Positions 33,451-45,644 of a stretch of 64,000 nt of DNA are shown one piece after another. Under the pieces are notes generated by a model, which did not search any database, was not told the origin of the DNA, and saw nothing but the letters and a program-made list of their open reading frames with translations. The translations under genes were made by a program, and so were the position numbers. Source of the stretch: Ophiura sarsii (Eukaryota > Echinodermata > Ophiuroidea > Amphilepidida > Ophiuridae); contig CM069448.1 in assembly GCA_035610835.1 (NCBI GenBank), positions 15,190,462-15,254,461 on the forward strand. The letters run 5' to 3'. Position 1 is the stretch's first letter. Every line of letters starts with the position of its first letter.

Positions 33451-35497
33451 GAGGCTTTTGTCAGCAGTCTGCATTTCAAGACTTGAGGAAGTAAAGCATG
33501 AAGAAAAAAACCAGAAAGAAATAACAGAATTTTCACTTGCTATTGTAGCAAGCACAGTGCCATTTTAAAGCTTACTGCATGAAAATAAAATCTCAATGTT
33601 AGGCTATATTAAAACAATATTTTGTCTCAAAGCTCCCTCGCACGTTAGTTAATTGGTGTGCGTTAGAAGAAGGGGGAAAAAGGAAAATTAAAAAAAAAAT
33701 CCTAAAGTTTCACAGATTTTTCAGATTTTCATTGATCACATCATTTTAAATACAAAAGGTCACTTTTACAAGGATTTCAATATTTTATATTTATAAAAAT
33801 AAATAAAAAAAAGATTTTTTTAAATAGCCTTATGTGACATTTCACATATATACATGTAGGTTAGTCATGGTGAAAAGTAATTGATTTTGGAGGATTTTGT
33901 TAAAGATTATTTTCAAGTCTTATTTTCCAGGGTATCTTTTATCAATATTTAATGACAATGAAATATAAATTTGAATTCAACTATTTCAAGAAATGCCTGA
34001 ATTTGAACGAGCGTCTTTCACGAAAAATAAGAATACAGATTTGGATGAACCTTGTGTCTGTATATATATTATATAGAGTGTGAAATATATTTGCTATTTA
34101 TCAAAACAAGAGTCTCCCTTATGTGCCACTCTAATGGGTCACCTTGTTTTTGCAAAAATCTGTAAACATGGGGGTATGGGTTATGTTGAAAACCCCTAAA
34201 TATGGGTCCCAAATCGCAAAAAAATTTGCAAACATGGATCCCAAATCGCAACATCGCAGACAAATCTGTAAAATCTGCCATTTCTTGAGGTAAAACACCC
34301 CTAAGAGTGGGTAAAGATTTCAAACCTCCAGCAGCACTCCAACGTCAAAAAATAATATGAGTATGATCTATTTAGGGCCACTCCGATTTTTTTTTCACAT
34401 TTTTTTTAAACAGTTTAAATGGCATTGAATATTAAATTTAGTGTTTATAACATATATGTGCGACTCTCAGAGTGATTTCAACTTCTTGTTGGCTGAACTT
34501 TGAGCTTCTGCTGGTAAAAGGGAAAAAAAAATCAGAAAAAAATCCGCCCGCCCGCCCCTCCTCTCTGAAAGCTGTGGAGGACAACATAACAAAAAAAATT
34601 TGTTGCCTAATCCAGAGTGCCTGTCCAAACGACAATCTTAGCCTTGAGTCTATCGAAACAACAGCTGTAGCTTCGATACTAGCTCAAGGTCCTACAGTTC
34701 TCCGATTGCCGGAAATATATGTGTTGGCCCTTTGCTAATTTTGAAAATTTCACTCAAGGTTAACATTGTTGAAGGTTACACATGGCATACATGCTCTCGA
34801 CTTACTCTCGGTTAGTGAATCGGGATTAGTTAACCGCTAGATTTCATAGGTTAAAATTCCAGATTTAGACTCGAGGTTAGTTAACCATGACACGATTCTC
34901 ACAGCTGTTAACTGAGAGTTTAGTCTCGGGTCTAGCTAATCTCTAGCTTAGCTCCCATCGTCGGAACGCTCCTATAGTTTCATTTGTGCACTGATAGGCA
35001 AAGAGTTCTATTCAAGATGCTTAAATTATCAACATCTTCACCAATCAAGATGAATGTGCAGTGAGACAAATGAGATTTATCGCCAAGGTTACTGCATCCT
35101 GATGTCTCATCACCTAGGTAACCTGTGTCTCATGGCCAAGGTGATTATGTTGCATTATTGCACTGTGCGTTATATAATGCGATTTAACTTGTGATAAGGT
35201 GTCCATCTTGACCTTCAAGGATGGATAGGTCAAACTCCTATATGAACGTCTTAATCGTAAGCAAAGTAGAAACAGACATCGCAGTACTATTTTTCACATC
35301 AATTTTAACCAAGAAAGATGTTAAAATGGTATTTTTTATTTTGATGCATTTTTTCTGTCATTATAAAGCATGTTTATGATTCTATCACCACCAATAACTG
35401 GTTATTGATGGTGATTGGTGGTGATAATCATAATAATAATTATGAGCAAATGATGAGTGTGATGTTGTAGAAAACTACAAAACAAGAAATCAAACAT
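33451..35497. other. unannotated DNA
   Basis: GTCTCAAAGCTCCCTCGCAC near 33625 resembles the left end of the MITE at 7791 but no right end is clear. Multiple GGTTAGTTAACC-like phrases occur at 34810-34940. AATAACTGGTTATTGATGGT near 35391 forms a short inverted repeat. Nothing else supported. Confidence 0.35.
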
Positions 35498-36215
35498 AGC
35501 ACATAAAATGCTATCTACTGAAGATAGCAAAGGGCGGCATATTTCAAACTATGACACATACAATGCTATCTACTAAAGATAGTGAGGAGTTGTATATTGC
35601 AAACAAGACTCATAAAATGCTATCTACTGAAGATAGCAAAGGGCGGCATATTCCAAACTATGACACAAAATGCTATCTACTGAAGATAGTGAGGAGTTGT
35701 ATATTGCAAACATGGCACATAAAATGCTATCTACTAAAGATAGCAAAGAGCGGCATATTCCAAACTATGACACATAAAATGCTATCTACTGAAGATAGTG
35801 AGGAGTTGTATATTGCAAACAAGACACATAAAATGCTATCTACTGAAGATAGCAAAGGGCGGCATATTCCAAACTATGACACATAAAATGCTATCTACTG
35901 AAGATAGTGAGGAGTTGTATATTGCAAACAAGACACATAAAATGCTATCTACTGAAGATAGCAAAGGGCGGCATATTCCAAACTATGACACATAAAATGC
36001 TATCTACTGAAGATAGTGAGGAGTTGTATATTGCAAACATGGCACATAAAATGCTATCTACTGAAGATAGCAAAGGGCGGCATATTCCAAACTATGACAC
36101 ATAAAATGCTATCTACTGAAGATAGTGAGGAGTTGTATATTGCAAACATGGCACATAAAAAGCTATCTACTTAAGATAGCAAAGGGCGGCATTTTCAAAA
36201 CTATGGAACATGAAA
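35498..36215. repeat. dimeric ~109-bp satellite-like array
   Basis: Alternating half-units share CATAAAATGCTATCTACTGA then AGATAG. One continues TGAGGAGTTGTATATTGCAA, the other CAAAGGGCGGCATATTCCAA. The dimer step is 109 bp (107 in one case), with about six dimers. The core CTATCTACTGAAGATAG is in every half-unit. ORFs up to 111 codons are by-products. Confidence 0.95.
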
Positions 36216-37328
36216 TTAAATTTATTTTAAACTAGCAATGGGTATACTCATTGGAAAGTAAAGCACATCAATGCTATCTTCAGTGATAGCATTTTTTAAT
36301 TAATTAGTCTCAGTATTTTGGTGTGTTTGTTATAAGATGTGATTGATTGAACATTGGTTTATGATCCCTCCCATTTGCTAGGAAATGTACATGTATGTTG
36401 ATTCTGTTACCATAGTGGGTTCCTGACGAATTGTGTGGATATATAACAACGGAGATGAGTTTTTTGTTTGCAGGTGAATTGACCAGACTTAATTACTATC
36501 TTATCGTGACTATGATGGATGTATGCCAGTATGCTAGGGTAATTTTGCTATTTTTATATGAGGTTAACCAGGAGTGTGAAGTGAATTACAATATGTTGTT
36601 TGGCATCTGAAAGGAGAATTGATAGCTATGTCTTGTCCTAGAATCCTAAAATCCTTGGATACATTTTTAACTGACATACGTGTATTAAAGTTTAGCTCTT
36701 GATTAAAATGGACATTTTTTTGTATCAGAACTTGTCAATAGTTGGAATTTGGAATTTGACTTGAAATTGGAAAAAGGGATATTTTATGGAAAGGAACCAT
36801 AACTTATTATAAATTACCCTTATATAAAGCTCTTCAGTATCACTTATTACTACAGAAACCCTATGCTGGTAGCCCTTGCTTTCTTATTGTACATAATGGC
36901 AAGCTATGTACGTATGCACTCACAAAAACTTTGCTGTTCATAGCAAACCCATGTGACATAGTGGTCAGGGACTGGAACTCCCTTACCACCTGCCCATGTT
37001 GATTCCATTATAAGAGATCCCCCAGTATTATAGGCCATGTTTTTCCCCTGATAGATTAATTCCCAACACAACAGTGGTCTGTGTAATTGTTGGAGCATTA
37101 TTTTTCAATTGGACAATAATTGTGCTGGTTTAATAGATGATGTTACAACAAGGTTACAATGTTTATTCCATATTGAAAAACATGTTCCAACAATTCTCAA
37201 ACCACAGTATGTGAGTTAAAGGGGAAGCTTGGGATGTTTAGTTGATTTTTGCGTAAAAATGAGTTTGTGTCTTCCAGATCTAAATGTGGTCTACTTGGAG
37301 ACTAAATTGAACAATTGCATACACTATA
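36216..37328. other. unannotated DNA
   Basis: A small hairpin with a related core lies near 36269 (AATGCTATCTTCAGTGATAG). Otherwise nothing supported. Confidence 0.4.
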
Positions 37329-37998
37329 CAGTGTGGTTCAATAAAACGTTGACAGTTTTTTGAAGCCATTTTTTTAAAAAGATTCCGTAGATTTAAAAAA
37401 ATCTTTTTCAATATTCATCAACTATATGATCTTGACCATCTATGCTGAAAATATCGTTACAAATAACATTACGGTTGCAAAATAACAGCTTTTTGAACAA
37501 AGTCCCATTTCACTCTGTCCACGGGTACTAATTTCGCAACGTTACATTGTATACCGAATGATGTATTGCATGCAAGTAATCTAAGATTTGAAGATCCTGC
37601 CCCACCAGGTGAAACCAGTGTTATTGTTAACATCCTAACTATCTATTCAGGTGTGAAATCAATTCGTAATAATAATACCATGAGTGATCCTAATTAGAAT
37701 TATTGATTTTCATAGATTGGAAGTGTAATTGTCTACACTCTATGCCTTCAAAGTGACGATGTCATTTAATGTTATCTTGCTGGTCATTTCCCATAGACTT
37801 ACCTGTGGACAAAGAGATTTTGGAGAGATTCTCTTCAAATAGCTATAATTTTGCCGCCATAGTATTATTAACATTGGGATTTTCAGCATAGATGGCCAAG
37901 ATGATATTTTTGAGGAATATGTAAAAAAATAAAACAAATCCCACAATTTTGAAAAATATGGCTTTGAAAAACTGTCAACATTTTATTGAACCACACTG
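37329..37998. mobile_element. TA-flanked 670-bp element, Tc1/mariner-like ends
   Basis: CAGTGTGGTTCAATAAAACG then TTGACAGTTTTTTGAAGCCA at the left; the inverted right end reads CAGTGTGGTTCAATAAAATG then TTGACAGTTTTTCAAAGCCA. TA precedes and follows. Terminal repeats are about 45 bp. The interior has no transposase-like ORF, so this is non-autonomous. Confidence 0.85.
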
Positions 37999-38009
37999 TA
38001 CAGCCTAGA

Positions 38010-38155
38010 ATATGGAGAATTTCCCCGCTAAACTTCATGAACCCCTCCTGCATCCCCCTAAAATGTGCCAAGCTGCCCATAGAACATGTGTATTGGATGT
38101 CCTAGTCCTCGCTAAATTGTCCCATCCCAAATTCTGATACTTCCACTGCCACCAA
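38010..38155. repeat. C-rich dispersed repeat, related to 12031-12200
   Basis: CATGAACCCCTCCTGCATCC, CAAGCTGCCCATAG and TTCCACTGCCACCAATAG correspond in order to phrases in the 12031-12200 repeat. It abuts the right end of the mariner-like element. Confidence 0.55.
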
Positions 38156-38296
38156 TAGCCATGTAAACATTCTCTTAATACCACTTGGTGTTAATAATTT
38201 ATGATGTCTGTATGGGCATTAATGTACAGTTTCAGCTGGATTAAAAACTCATTTCACATGAATTTAGATCAAGTAGATCTAGTCTATGTATTTGTC

Positions 38297-38546
38297 TTAA
38301 CACTTTCCATGCGGCTATTAATTTTACCATATACAAAAAAGATTTTTCAGAAACCTTTTATAAATTCAAAGTCTATATCAAGGATTAATGAACCAATACT
38401 AGGCACGTTTGTACTTATTTCAATGCATTTCTCATGGTGATTCCAAATATGGTAATAATATTCAATAAATTTGACATTTTTGAAACATTTTGGGTAATTT
38501 TGGAATGTTGGCTGCAGATCGACGCCTGCCGCGTGGAAAGTGTTAA
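38297..38546. mobile_element. TTAACACTTTCCACG MITE, full-length copy
   Basis: TTAACACTTTCCATGCGGCT at 38297 and inverted TTAACACTTTCCACGCGGCA ending 38546. The interior matches the copies at 9822 and (reversed) 42229: CCAATACTAGGCACG, TCATGGTGATTCCAAATATG. Confidence 0.9.
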
Positions 38547-41207
38547 TAAATGCGCAGGAGGTTGCATCGGAAATATGTCAAGTTGTTTTTAGAGATGTTG
38601 ATTTCAAGTGTAGGAAGCTGAAACGGCATTTGTTTAAGCAATAAAAACGTACTGGAATTAAGCGTGAATGGCCGATGGCTCTGAGAGGTTTTACATGTTG
38701 TTTGTTTTATGGGGCATCTAGAGTTACACAATGTCCGATGTCCTTTTTACTTGACACTGTTCTGTTAGCATCACATCATTGGATTGCTCCAAGCAAGCAA
38801 ATTAGGCCAAACAGAAGAGATTGTATATTGATATTTGGTTAAAGAATAAAGGGAAGACTTCCATCTCACCCACCACCACCTCCACCAAAAAAAAAAGAGA
38901 AAAAAAGAATAAAAATACAATCTATGCTGTAATGTTTGTTTGTTTGTTTTTTCCTTTTTTCCCTCTCTCAAAACAGCACAAGATTGCTCTATTGTAATGC
39001 TATCTTTATCAACTCTGCTGATAAAAAATGTAATTGCATGAGCTCAACTCCTTTATTCATTTGTGCAGAAACTTAATGTTTGATAAACACTCGAGAACTA
39101 AAGTTAGTTTTAAAATTGCATTACATTGATGGTATTTTCTCTTATCTTTAAATGTCTAGTGCCACAAAATGGGGAGTTTGTTATTCAATATTAGAACTCT
39201 TAAACAATCAAATAAATGAATGAATAATAAATATGGCGGCTTGATACATACAGGCAAAGAGCATTAATTTATATTTAGGTCAGTGAACAAGATATGTGCC
39301 AATTCACCTGGGCATAATTGTAAATATAAAGTAATATATTCTCTTTCTTGTCTAGCCGCTATATAGAAATGTTTTATGCATCTGCTTTTATTGGTCGCAT
39401 AAACAGTGTACTTAATATGTGGAAACTTTAAAGTACTCAAAGCCAGGACCGTACATCAAGTGTGAAATTGGGCAGAGTTGGGTTATGAAATTATTAATAC
39501 GCGTGGTCCAGGCCATAAACAAATTATTACAAGAAGTAGGCCTTCTTAGACAAGAAGTGAAAAGCAATCTATAACAGTGTTTTTGTATTTCTAGTAAACT
39601 AATTTGTACACAGTTGGATGTGAAACTGTAACACAAATGACAAACACAAAATAGATGGATTTAAAAAAACCCACTAAAAAACAAATAATCACTTCTCTCA
39701 TAGACTAACCATTTTAAAGGATAGAACATATGTGGTTACACCACCACCATCTCAACAAAACCAGCGGGCATACATAAAGTTCCAACATAAAACCATTAAA
39801 AGGTTCAGTTTAGAGTTAAACTACATCTCAGGGACTATATAAAGCACTTCAACATGATACAAATCTCACTAGCCTCACCTTCCCTCATAACTAATACTAA
39901 GCCTATACAAGTGTGAAATTGAACAAGTGAATCTAGTGTGAAATTGATATGCCTTATTTCTTGTCACTTGCTTTCCGATAGCGTTCATTTTCAGACCAGA
40001 TAATTACTTTTTAAAAGAAATTTGCAATTATATATAGCCCTCGAGGGTTTCGTCTCCTGAAATTTAATTTTAATGGCTAAACCATTTTTTATTAATATTT
40101 CAAATGAAGTCTAATATTAATCAGAGCTAATGACAAAAGGGGTATACCCATAGGATATTCACAAAATAGAGCATTGCATGTTGATGCTTTATAACTGTTA
40201 ACGATAAATGCCACCACCCTCATGGAAATCAGGTCAATAAGATCCCATTTCATAAAGGGATAAGAAATGCATTCTGGATGGTCAGGAAATGATCCTGGGG
40301 AGGGGGGGGGGGCGGCGGTTCTCACATTGATATGGTATACATATGTGCTTTTTCGCAAAAATTGGTATAGAGATGGGGTGTTTTCATCACAGACCAAAGC
40401 GCCCAATATTGGCATAAATTGGGTGTATGTTGAGGAATATTTTTGTAAAAAGCACCCAATTTGTGCAAAATTGGGTGCTTTTCTAACAAAATTGGTATAT
40501 TGATGGACGGGAAATTGGCCCGAAAATAGTTATAGAGAAAGTCAAATTTTAGAAGTCCGGCAGGTACGATTTTGGGGAAAGTACCCCCCTCCAGGGGAAA
40601 TGATACATATACCTGTGTCAGAGACGTCCACAGTTGATTCAGTTCCAAATTGGTTCCAGAATATGCGCTTTTATCACTCCGGGAATATGATACACAGTGC
40701 GCCCAATTGCGTTATACCAGCCTTGTGTGCATCCTCACTCTTCTGTACTAATTTGCTACTACACAGTTCAACAATTTTGGAACTACTAGATTATCAAACC
40801 CTTCACTAACATGTCATATGGGATAACCTCTTGAGTATGACCAGTGTACACTGACCAGCTTCCATGTTGTTTCGCTCAGTCCTCCAGCGAGCCAGCAAGC
40901 CAGCAAGCCCAGGGGTGTGTGGGGGGGGGGGGGGGGGGGGGGGGGGGGAAGGAGGTTTGGGTGTGGGGGGGGGGGGGGAGTCAACCATTAGGCCTACACA
41001 CTGTAAGCAGGTGTGATCCAATAAATGTGTAATAAGGGGTGAGTTATGTGCATAACGAGTTTCTAAAGTGGTGTAACATCGACCATTTTCTGTTGATATT
41101 TTAATCATTTACGCGGTCACATTGAGGAGAAAAACATGCAAAAACGTCATTTTATGGTGAATTTTGGCTTCAGAGAAAATATGCGTTTAGGGGGTGTCTG
41201 GAAAATC
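38547..41207. other. unannotated DNA
   Basis: About 2.7 kb without a supported gene. G-rich tracts lie at 40299-40313 and 40918-40979. AATTGGTATA/AATTGGGTG phrases recur at 40360-40500. A short ORF rich in proline or glycine at 40806-41108 is a by-product of the G runs. Confidence 0.35.
40920..40979. repeat. poly(G) tracts
   Basis: A G run of about 29 bases (40920-40948) and a second of about 12 (40967-40979), separated by AAGGAGGTTTGGGTGT. Could form G-quadruplexes; lengths may be unreliable. Confidence 0.85.
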
Positions 41208-41518
41208 TTAACCCTATGAATCTCACTAAATCTCACTGCCAGAAACTATCTCCAGGCCAGAAACTATCTCCAGGCACGTGCTGCTGCATTGCCGCGATGA
41301 CGTCACCTACCGCAGGCATATGTGGTCACGGAGTTTGTGGCCGCATATGCGCTAGGGAGTTAGCTCAGTTGGTAGAGGGACAGACTTGGGTGCGGATGGT
41401 CCCGCGATCGAATCCCGGGGGGGGGGGTGCTGGGTGATTTTTCAGGGTAAAAAAAATAGTACATTTTCCCCCCTCCCCCCGATACGCACAAAAAACTAGC
41501 TTTACTGGTTAGGGTTAA
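41208..41518. mobile_element. possible TTAACCCTA MITE carrying a tRNA-like sequence
   Basis: TTAACCCTA at 41208 is inverted as TAGGGTTAA ending 41518. Such ends resemble piggyBac-type MITEs, but a 9-bp match could be chance. A direct duplication (CCAGAAACTATCTCCAGG) lies at 41239 and 41257, and the tRNA-like segment is in the middle. Confidence 0.35.
41354..41421 (+). pseudogene. tRNA-like sequence, degenerate (SINE head or tRNA relic)
   Basis: TTAGCTCAGTTGGTAGAGG is a good RNA polymerase III A box and D arm, and GATCGAATCCC about 35 bases on is a near-consensus B box. The acceptor stem does not close (a G run follows the T arm), and the anticodon stem is not regular, so it is unlikely to be a working tRNA. 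It may be the head of a tRNA-derived SINE; no clear SINE tail is seen. Confidence 0.6.
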
Positions 41519-42228
41519 AGCATGCTAGTTGACTGACCGCATTCCCATATATCGCCTTTATACCAGTAGTTATGCAACATTATTGTCCATTTATGGTTCT
41601 TACACCAGGCAGAACCAAAGAAGATTTTAATGTCTTCCCACAATGCATTGCGCAAATGCCAGCCAACTAAAGTTTTTTTTCACAAGATGCATTAGAAATA
41701 AGAAAAGGGAACACTGATAACTAATTAATTCATTGATATAAACTAGAACCTAAGAGCTCCAACTATGAACATGCTATGAAGCCATGATTGTATGCATATG
41801 TCTATGGGAACCGAGACAAATTGGAGACCAGAACACAGTGCATTGTGGTGGTGTCCTTAAAATCTTCTATGAGGCAGAACAATAATTATGGCTGAAATAT
41901 TGCACTCTCTTAAAACACCATCATAAAATGGCCGCCCATAAAATATATTGAAATACTAAACAGCTTTATTTTTAATTGAATTTCAGTAACCTTAAATCTT
42001 TAGACAAGCATCTATATTACCATTCTGAAAAGCATTATAATTCGTTTTTGAAAACAGGGTAAAATTTATTAAACAAATTTATTGAATAACATATAACAAA
42101 TTTGATTTATTTTATAAATCAAATCAATCAAAATTGATTTTATTTAATCACATCACACAACGAGTTCAGGTCAATCGTTATGAGTACGTATAGTTCAGAT
42201 ACAACATTTGAAAGGCACTTTTCAGTCA
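41519..42228. other. unannotated DNA
   Basis: Nothing supported; AT-rich near 42060-42150 with ATCAAATCAATC-type phrases. Confidence 0.4.
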
Positions 42229-42475
42229 TTAACACTTTCCACGCGGCAGGCGGCTGCAGACGACATTCCAAAATTTCACAAAATGTTTAAAAAAAGTCAA
42301 AATTATTGAATTTCATAACCATATTTAGAATCACCATGAGAAATGCATTGAAATAAGTACAAACATGCCTAGTACTGGGTCAGTAATCATTGAGATAGAC
42401 TTTGAAAATTGAGAAAGGTTCCTGAAAAATCTGTTTTGTGTATGCTAGAAATAATAGCCGCGTGGAAAGTGTTAA
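42229..42475. mobile_element. TTAACACTTTCCACG MITE, full-length, opposite orientation
   Basis: TTAACACTTTCCACGCGGCA then GGCGGCTGCAGACGACATTC at the left; the right end is GCCGCGTGGAAAGTGTTAA. This is the reverse orientation relative to 9822 and 38297, with the same internal phrases reversed (AATCACCATGAGAAATGCAT). Confidence 0.9.
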
Positions 42476-43560
42476 AATGGTGTTTTGTGCTTTTTGTAAT
42501 GTTTGCTATGCAATAACTCAAAGGGCTACATTTTGAGTTGTTTTGTAAATAAATGACTTTGTTAATATTAATGTGTAATACCCAACACTTTCAATACGTT
42601 TCTCGACCAAATTTGGTGAGTAAACCATTGTATTTCCAACGCAAATGATCAAATATACTACATGCGGGCTTGCATACAACTCTATATACTCAATCTTAAT
42701 CAAGGATTAAGGATTTCCTTTTCTTTTGTCATAATATATTTAGAATTTGGTTAAATTTGGATGCCCCCCCCTACCTTTGATTTCAAATTTTGGATTTTAT
42801 AGATCATTATCAATTTCTTAGTATGGTTTTCAAAAAAAACACCTGAAGATACAAATCTTGTTTTGAAATCACTAAATGCATCTTGAAGGTGACTTGATTG
42901 GATTACGCGCGAAAGTCTTAACCGGCAAGCCTTTATTTCAAATAAAAATGACAAGATGATGACATTTGAAGACAATGTGAGAGTCACCGTCTTATCGTAG
43001 CTGGCATTGTTTGACGAAGGCTTGTTCATTACACGAAATGGCAGGTTTGCAGTGCATTTCCGATGATACAGTAGATTCAAAGCAAATATGCATAGCAAAT
43101 GATGAACAGAACCTTGTACAAACATGAGGGGGTGAATGGGGACACCGGAATGAATAACAATTAGATTTATTAAAAAATATATTTCAAGGGTTGATAAACA
43201 GAAAGACGTTATTCACTTTATGGTCATTTTGAGATGATAATAATAATAATACTTGGAACTTATTGAGCGCCTTACGATGTAAACATCTTCAAGACTCTGC
43301 TAATCTTAAAACTACAGAAATATATATAAAAACCACAAAAGGAAAATGCAGAAATACACACAATCAATATTGGTACCTTCCTAAAAGCCCACCTTATGTC
43401 AACCAAAGTTGACCAAAGGATCACTGAAAGAGACTTAACCAGTACTCTAAAGTGGTCCCTATAAAAGTCAATGCCAAATTCATTTTAGCACAACTTCAAG
43501 GAGCAAAAAATATTAAAACTCATTTTTCTCAGAATATTTGAGTAACATCTTTCTGGTTGA
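42476..43560. other. unannotated DNA
   Basis: A 124-codon minus-strand frame (42751-43125) has no recognised domain. GATAATAATAATAATACTTG then TTATTGAGCGCCTTACGATG at 43236-43280 resembles the repeat tail at 16850. Confidence 0.35.
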
Positions 43561-43569
43561 CAACCCTCA

Positions 43570-43720
43570 ATTTGATTATATCACATACTTAAAATGTGAT
43601 TATATCACATACTTAAAATATGATTATATCACATACTTAAAATGTGATCATATCACATACTTAAAATGTGATCATATCACATACTTAAAATGTGATTATA
43701 TCTCATACATTGTACTTAAG
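43570..43720. repeat. 24-bp tandem repeat, about six copies
   Basis: GATTATATCACATACTTAAA then ATGT. Variants have GATCATATC or AAAATATG. A 62-codon frame repeating ITYLK residues is a by-product of the 3n step. Confidence 0.92.
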
Positions 43721-43726
43721 AGATAA

Positions 43727-44541
43727 TAAAGAATACCTTTCACATTGCATAAATGGAGACTTATGACTTGAAATGAAAACTGATTGACCCAACACAAATG
43801 GACAGGGGCGCAATGACCGAGAATTAGACAGCGATCATCGGGAGCCGATTGGCTGCAAAAGTCATGCACAAAATTAAGCGCATGAATTTAAAGTTAGTAT
43901 ATCACGCTGCCCGTGTACTAACAACATGGGGCACCATAAAAAAGGACAGCCAAAATCATGAATGGCGGCATTAATGAAATTAGGCACGCCGCGGACGGAG
44001 CATAAAAACTGGCAAATGCTGGTAAACTCAAGTTTGATATAAAATTGGATGGATTGAGCATGATACACAAACAGTTTTTGGTGACATTTTAGGTTAAAAT
44101 AAAAAATATTAAAAAAAGCCCCGACTGACCGATCCTACTTGACAGGTCCATCCGCCGATAAAACAAGTGTGTGTTTTTTCATCGCCTACATTTTTTTAAA
44201 AACAAATCCCAACAATTTCTCAAAAAATTGCAGAATAAATGTTTACCAAAAAAATCCAACAAAAGGTCTCAAAAAAATCTCAAAATATTTCAAAAATAAA
44301 AAAGGACAAAATAAAAGGTCTCTACTGCTTTTTGTGACGGCTACACATACACTCCGCATATTAATACACGCTTTAAGTGTATTCTTGCAGTGTAAGCTGC
44401 AATGTGTTAAAGAGACCTCCAAGTGTTGAAAATATTGGTCGACCAATATCGCTCCAGTGACGCAGAATAATAGGTTTTTACAAATGCATTGAAAGAATAA
44501 AACGGAAGATTCTCAATGCATAATAATGTTTATACTTGGAC
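43727..44541. other. mostly unannotated; GACCTCTCAGGT-family fragment
   Basis: CCCCGACTGACCGATCCTAC then TTGACAGGTCCATCCGCCG at 44118-44157, then TTTTTTCATCGCCTAC, matches the family near 63520-63600. A/T-rich afterwards. No gene supported. Confidence 0.45.
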
Positions 44542-45644
44542 TTAAGGGAAGTGTCAACCCTATTATTTTGATGATCAATTTTTGCTTCTAAGTTTGAGAA
44601 TATTGAATAAAAGTACATAAAAGTATACATTTATAGAAAGGAAATTTGATAAAATCCGATGGTGATATCAATGTGATACCAAATAAACTAAATTTTGAGA
44701 AATGAACCATAAAGCGATTTTTCTACCCCAAATTTTTCAGACAGCATAACTATAAAATAAAAAATGGTAATTTGTTCTAATATACATTTTTGTAAACAAG
44801 ACAATTTTGTCTAGGAGGCAATTTTTTCTTTTTCCAAAATAAGGCTTGGTTTTGGAAATATTGCTAAAAACATCGGAAAAGTGTAAAAGTCGTGTTTTTT
44901 TGCATACATTTCGCTAGAAATGGATGCATATCTCGAGTTTAAAATCCATAATCGAAAAAATAAAAATTTGCCTCCTAGCGCCGAAAGTCCTCTACACAAT
45001 GGTAGTAAAAGCTTACCTGATAGTTTGATATATTTTTAGTTATGTTGTCTGAAAATTCGTAAAATTCCTTTAAATTTGAAGTTCTAGAAAACATCGATTT
45101 AGTAAAAATATTGACATTTTCCACCATTTAAAGCTAAATGTTCACGGAATACAGGGGCGTGTGACCTAAAAAGCGTGTATACTATTATGAACAATCATAA
45201 TAAACTATCAGATTCAATTTATATTGTCACAATGTGAAGAAATTGGAAGAAAACTGAAATTTAAATGATCGTAACATTGGCCTTTGTTTACATTTTTAGA
45301 TATTGTTTTGCGCTCTTTTGTTTTTCGCGTCTACGTCGCGGATATTAAGCGCCGCGTCTAGTATTACGCGCGGTAAGTTTCAGCGCGCGACGCAATGATC
45401 GAACAGCTGTCGCAGCATTAGAAAAGCGCGGAACTCCGCTTAAATTCCCGCCGAATAACCATGCGCCTTTTCCTGACTCAAACTTGCCAAAATAACAATT
45501 TAAAATCACCCAAAAGAACGGAAAATAATCGCTTCCGATTAGTAACTTATGATGGTAATGATAGAATGCATATAAAAGTATTAAATAATAGAGAAATATG
45601 AAATTCAATTTTTGAAACAAGTGCCGGGTTGACACTGCCCTTAA
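44542..45644. mobile_element. 1.1-kb TTAA element, T2/Kolobok-like ends
   Basis: TTAAGGGAAGTGTCAACCCT at the left and, inverted, TTAAGGGCAGTGTCAACCCG at the right, with TTAA at both ends. The start TTAAGGGA fits TTAAGGRR. The right third (45300-45440) is rich in CG dinucleotides (GCGCGCGACGC and similar), unlike its surroundings. No recognisable transposase. Confidence 0.82.

Noticed and set aside
35551..36104. ORFs of 65-111 codons with repeated KMLSTEDS residues.
   Set aside because: They are by-products of the ~109-bp satellite and shift frame between units.
41216..41437. 73-codon plus-strand ORF across the tRNA-like segment.
   Set aside because: It runs through the tRNA-like sequence and a G run; there is no domain.
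42751..43125. 124-codon minus-strand ORF.
   Set aside because: No recognisable domain or motif; length is within chance for this much sequence.
43538..43726. ORF with repeated ITYLK residues.
   Set aside because: Product of the 24-bp minisatellite.
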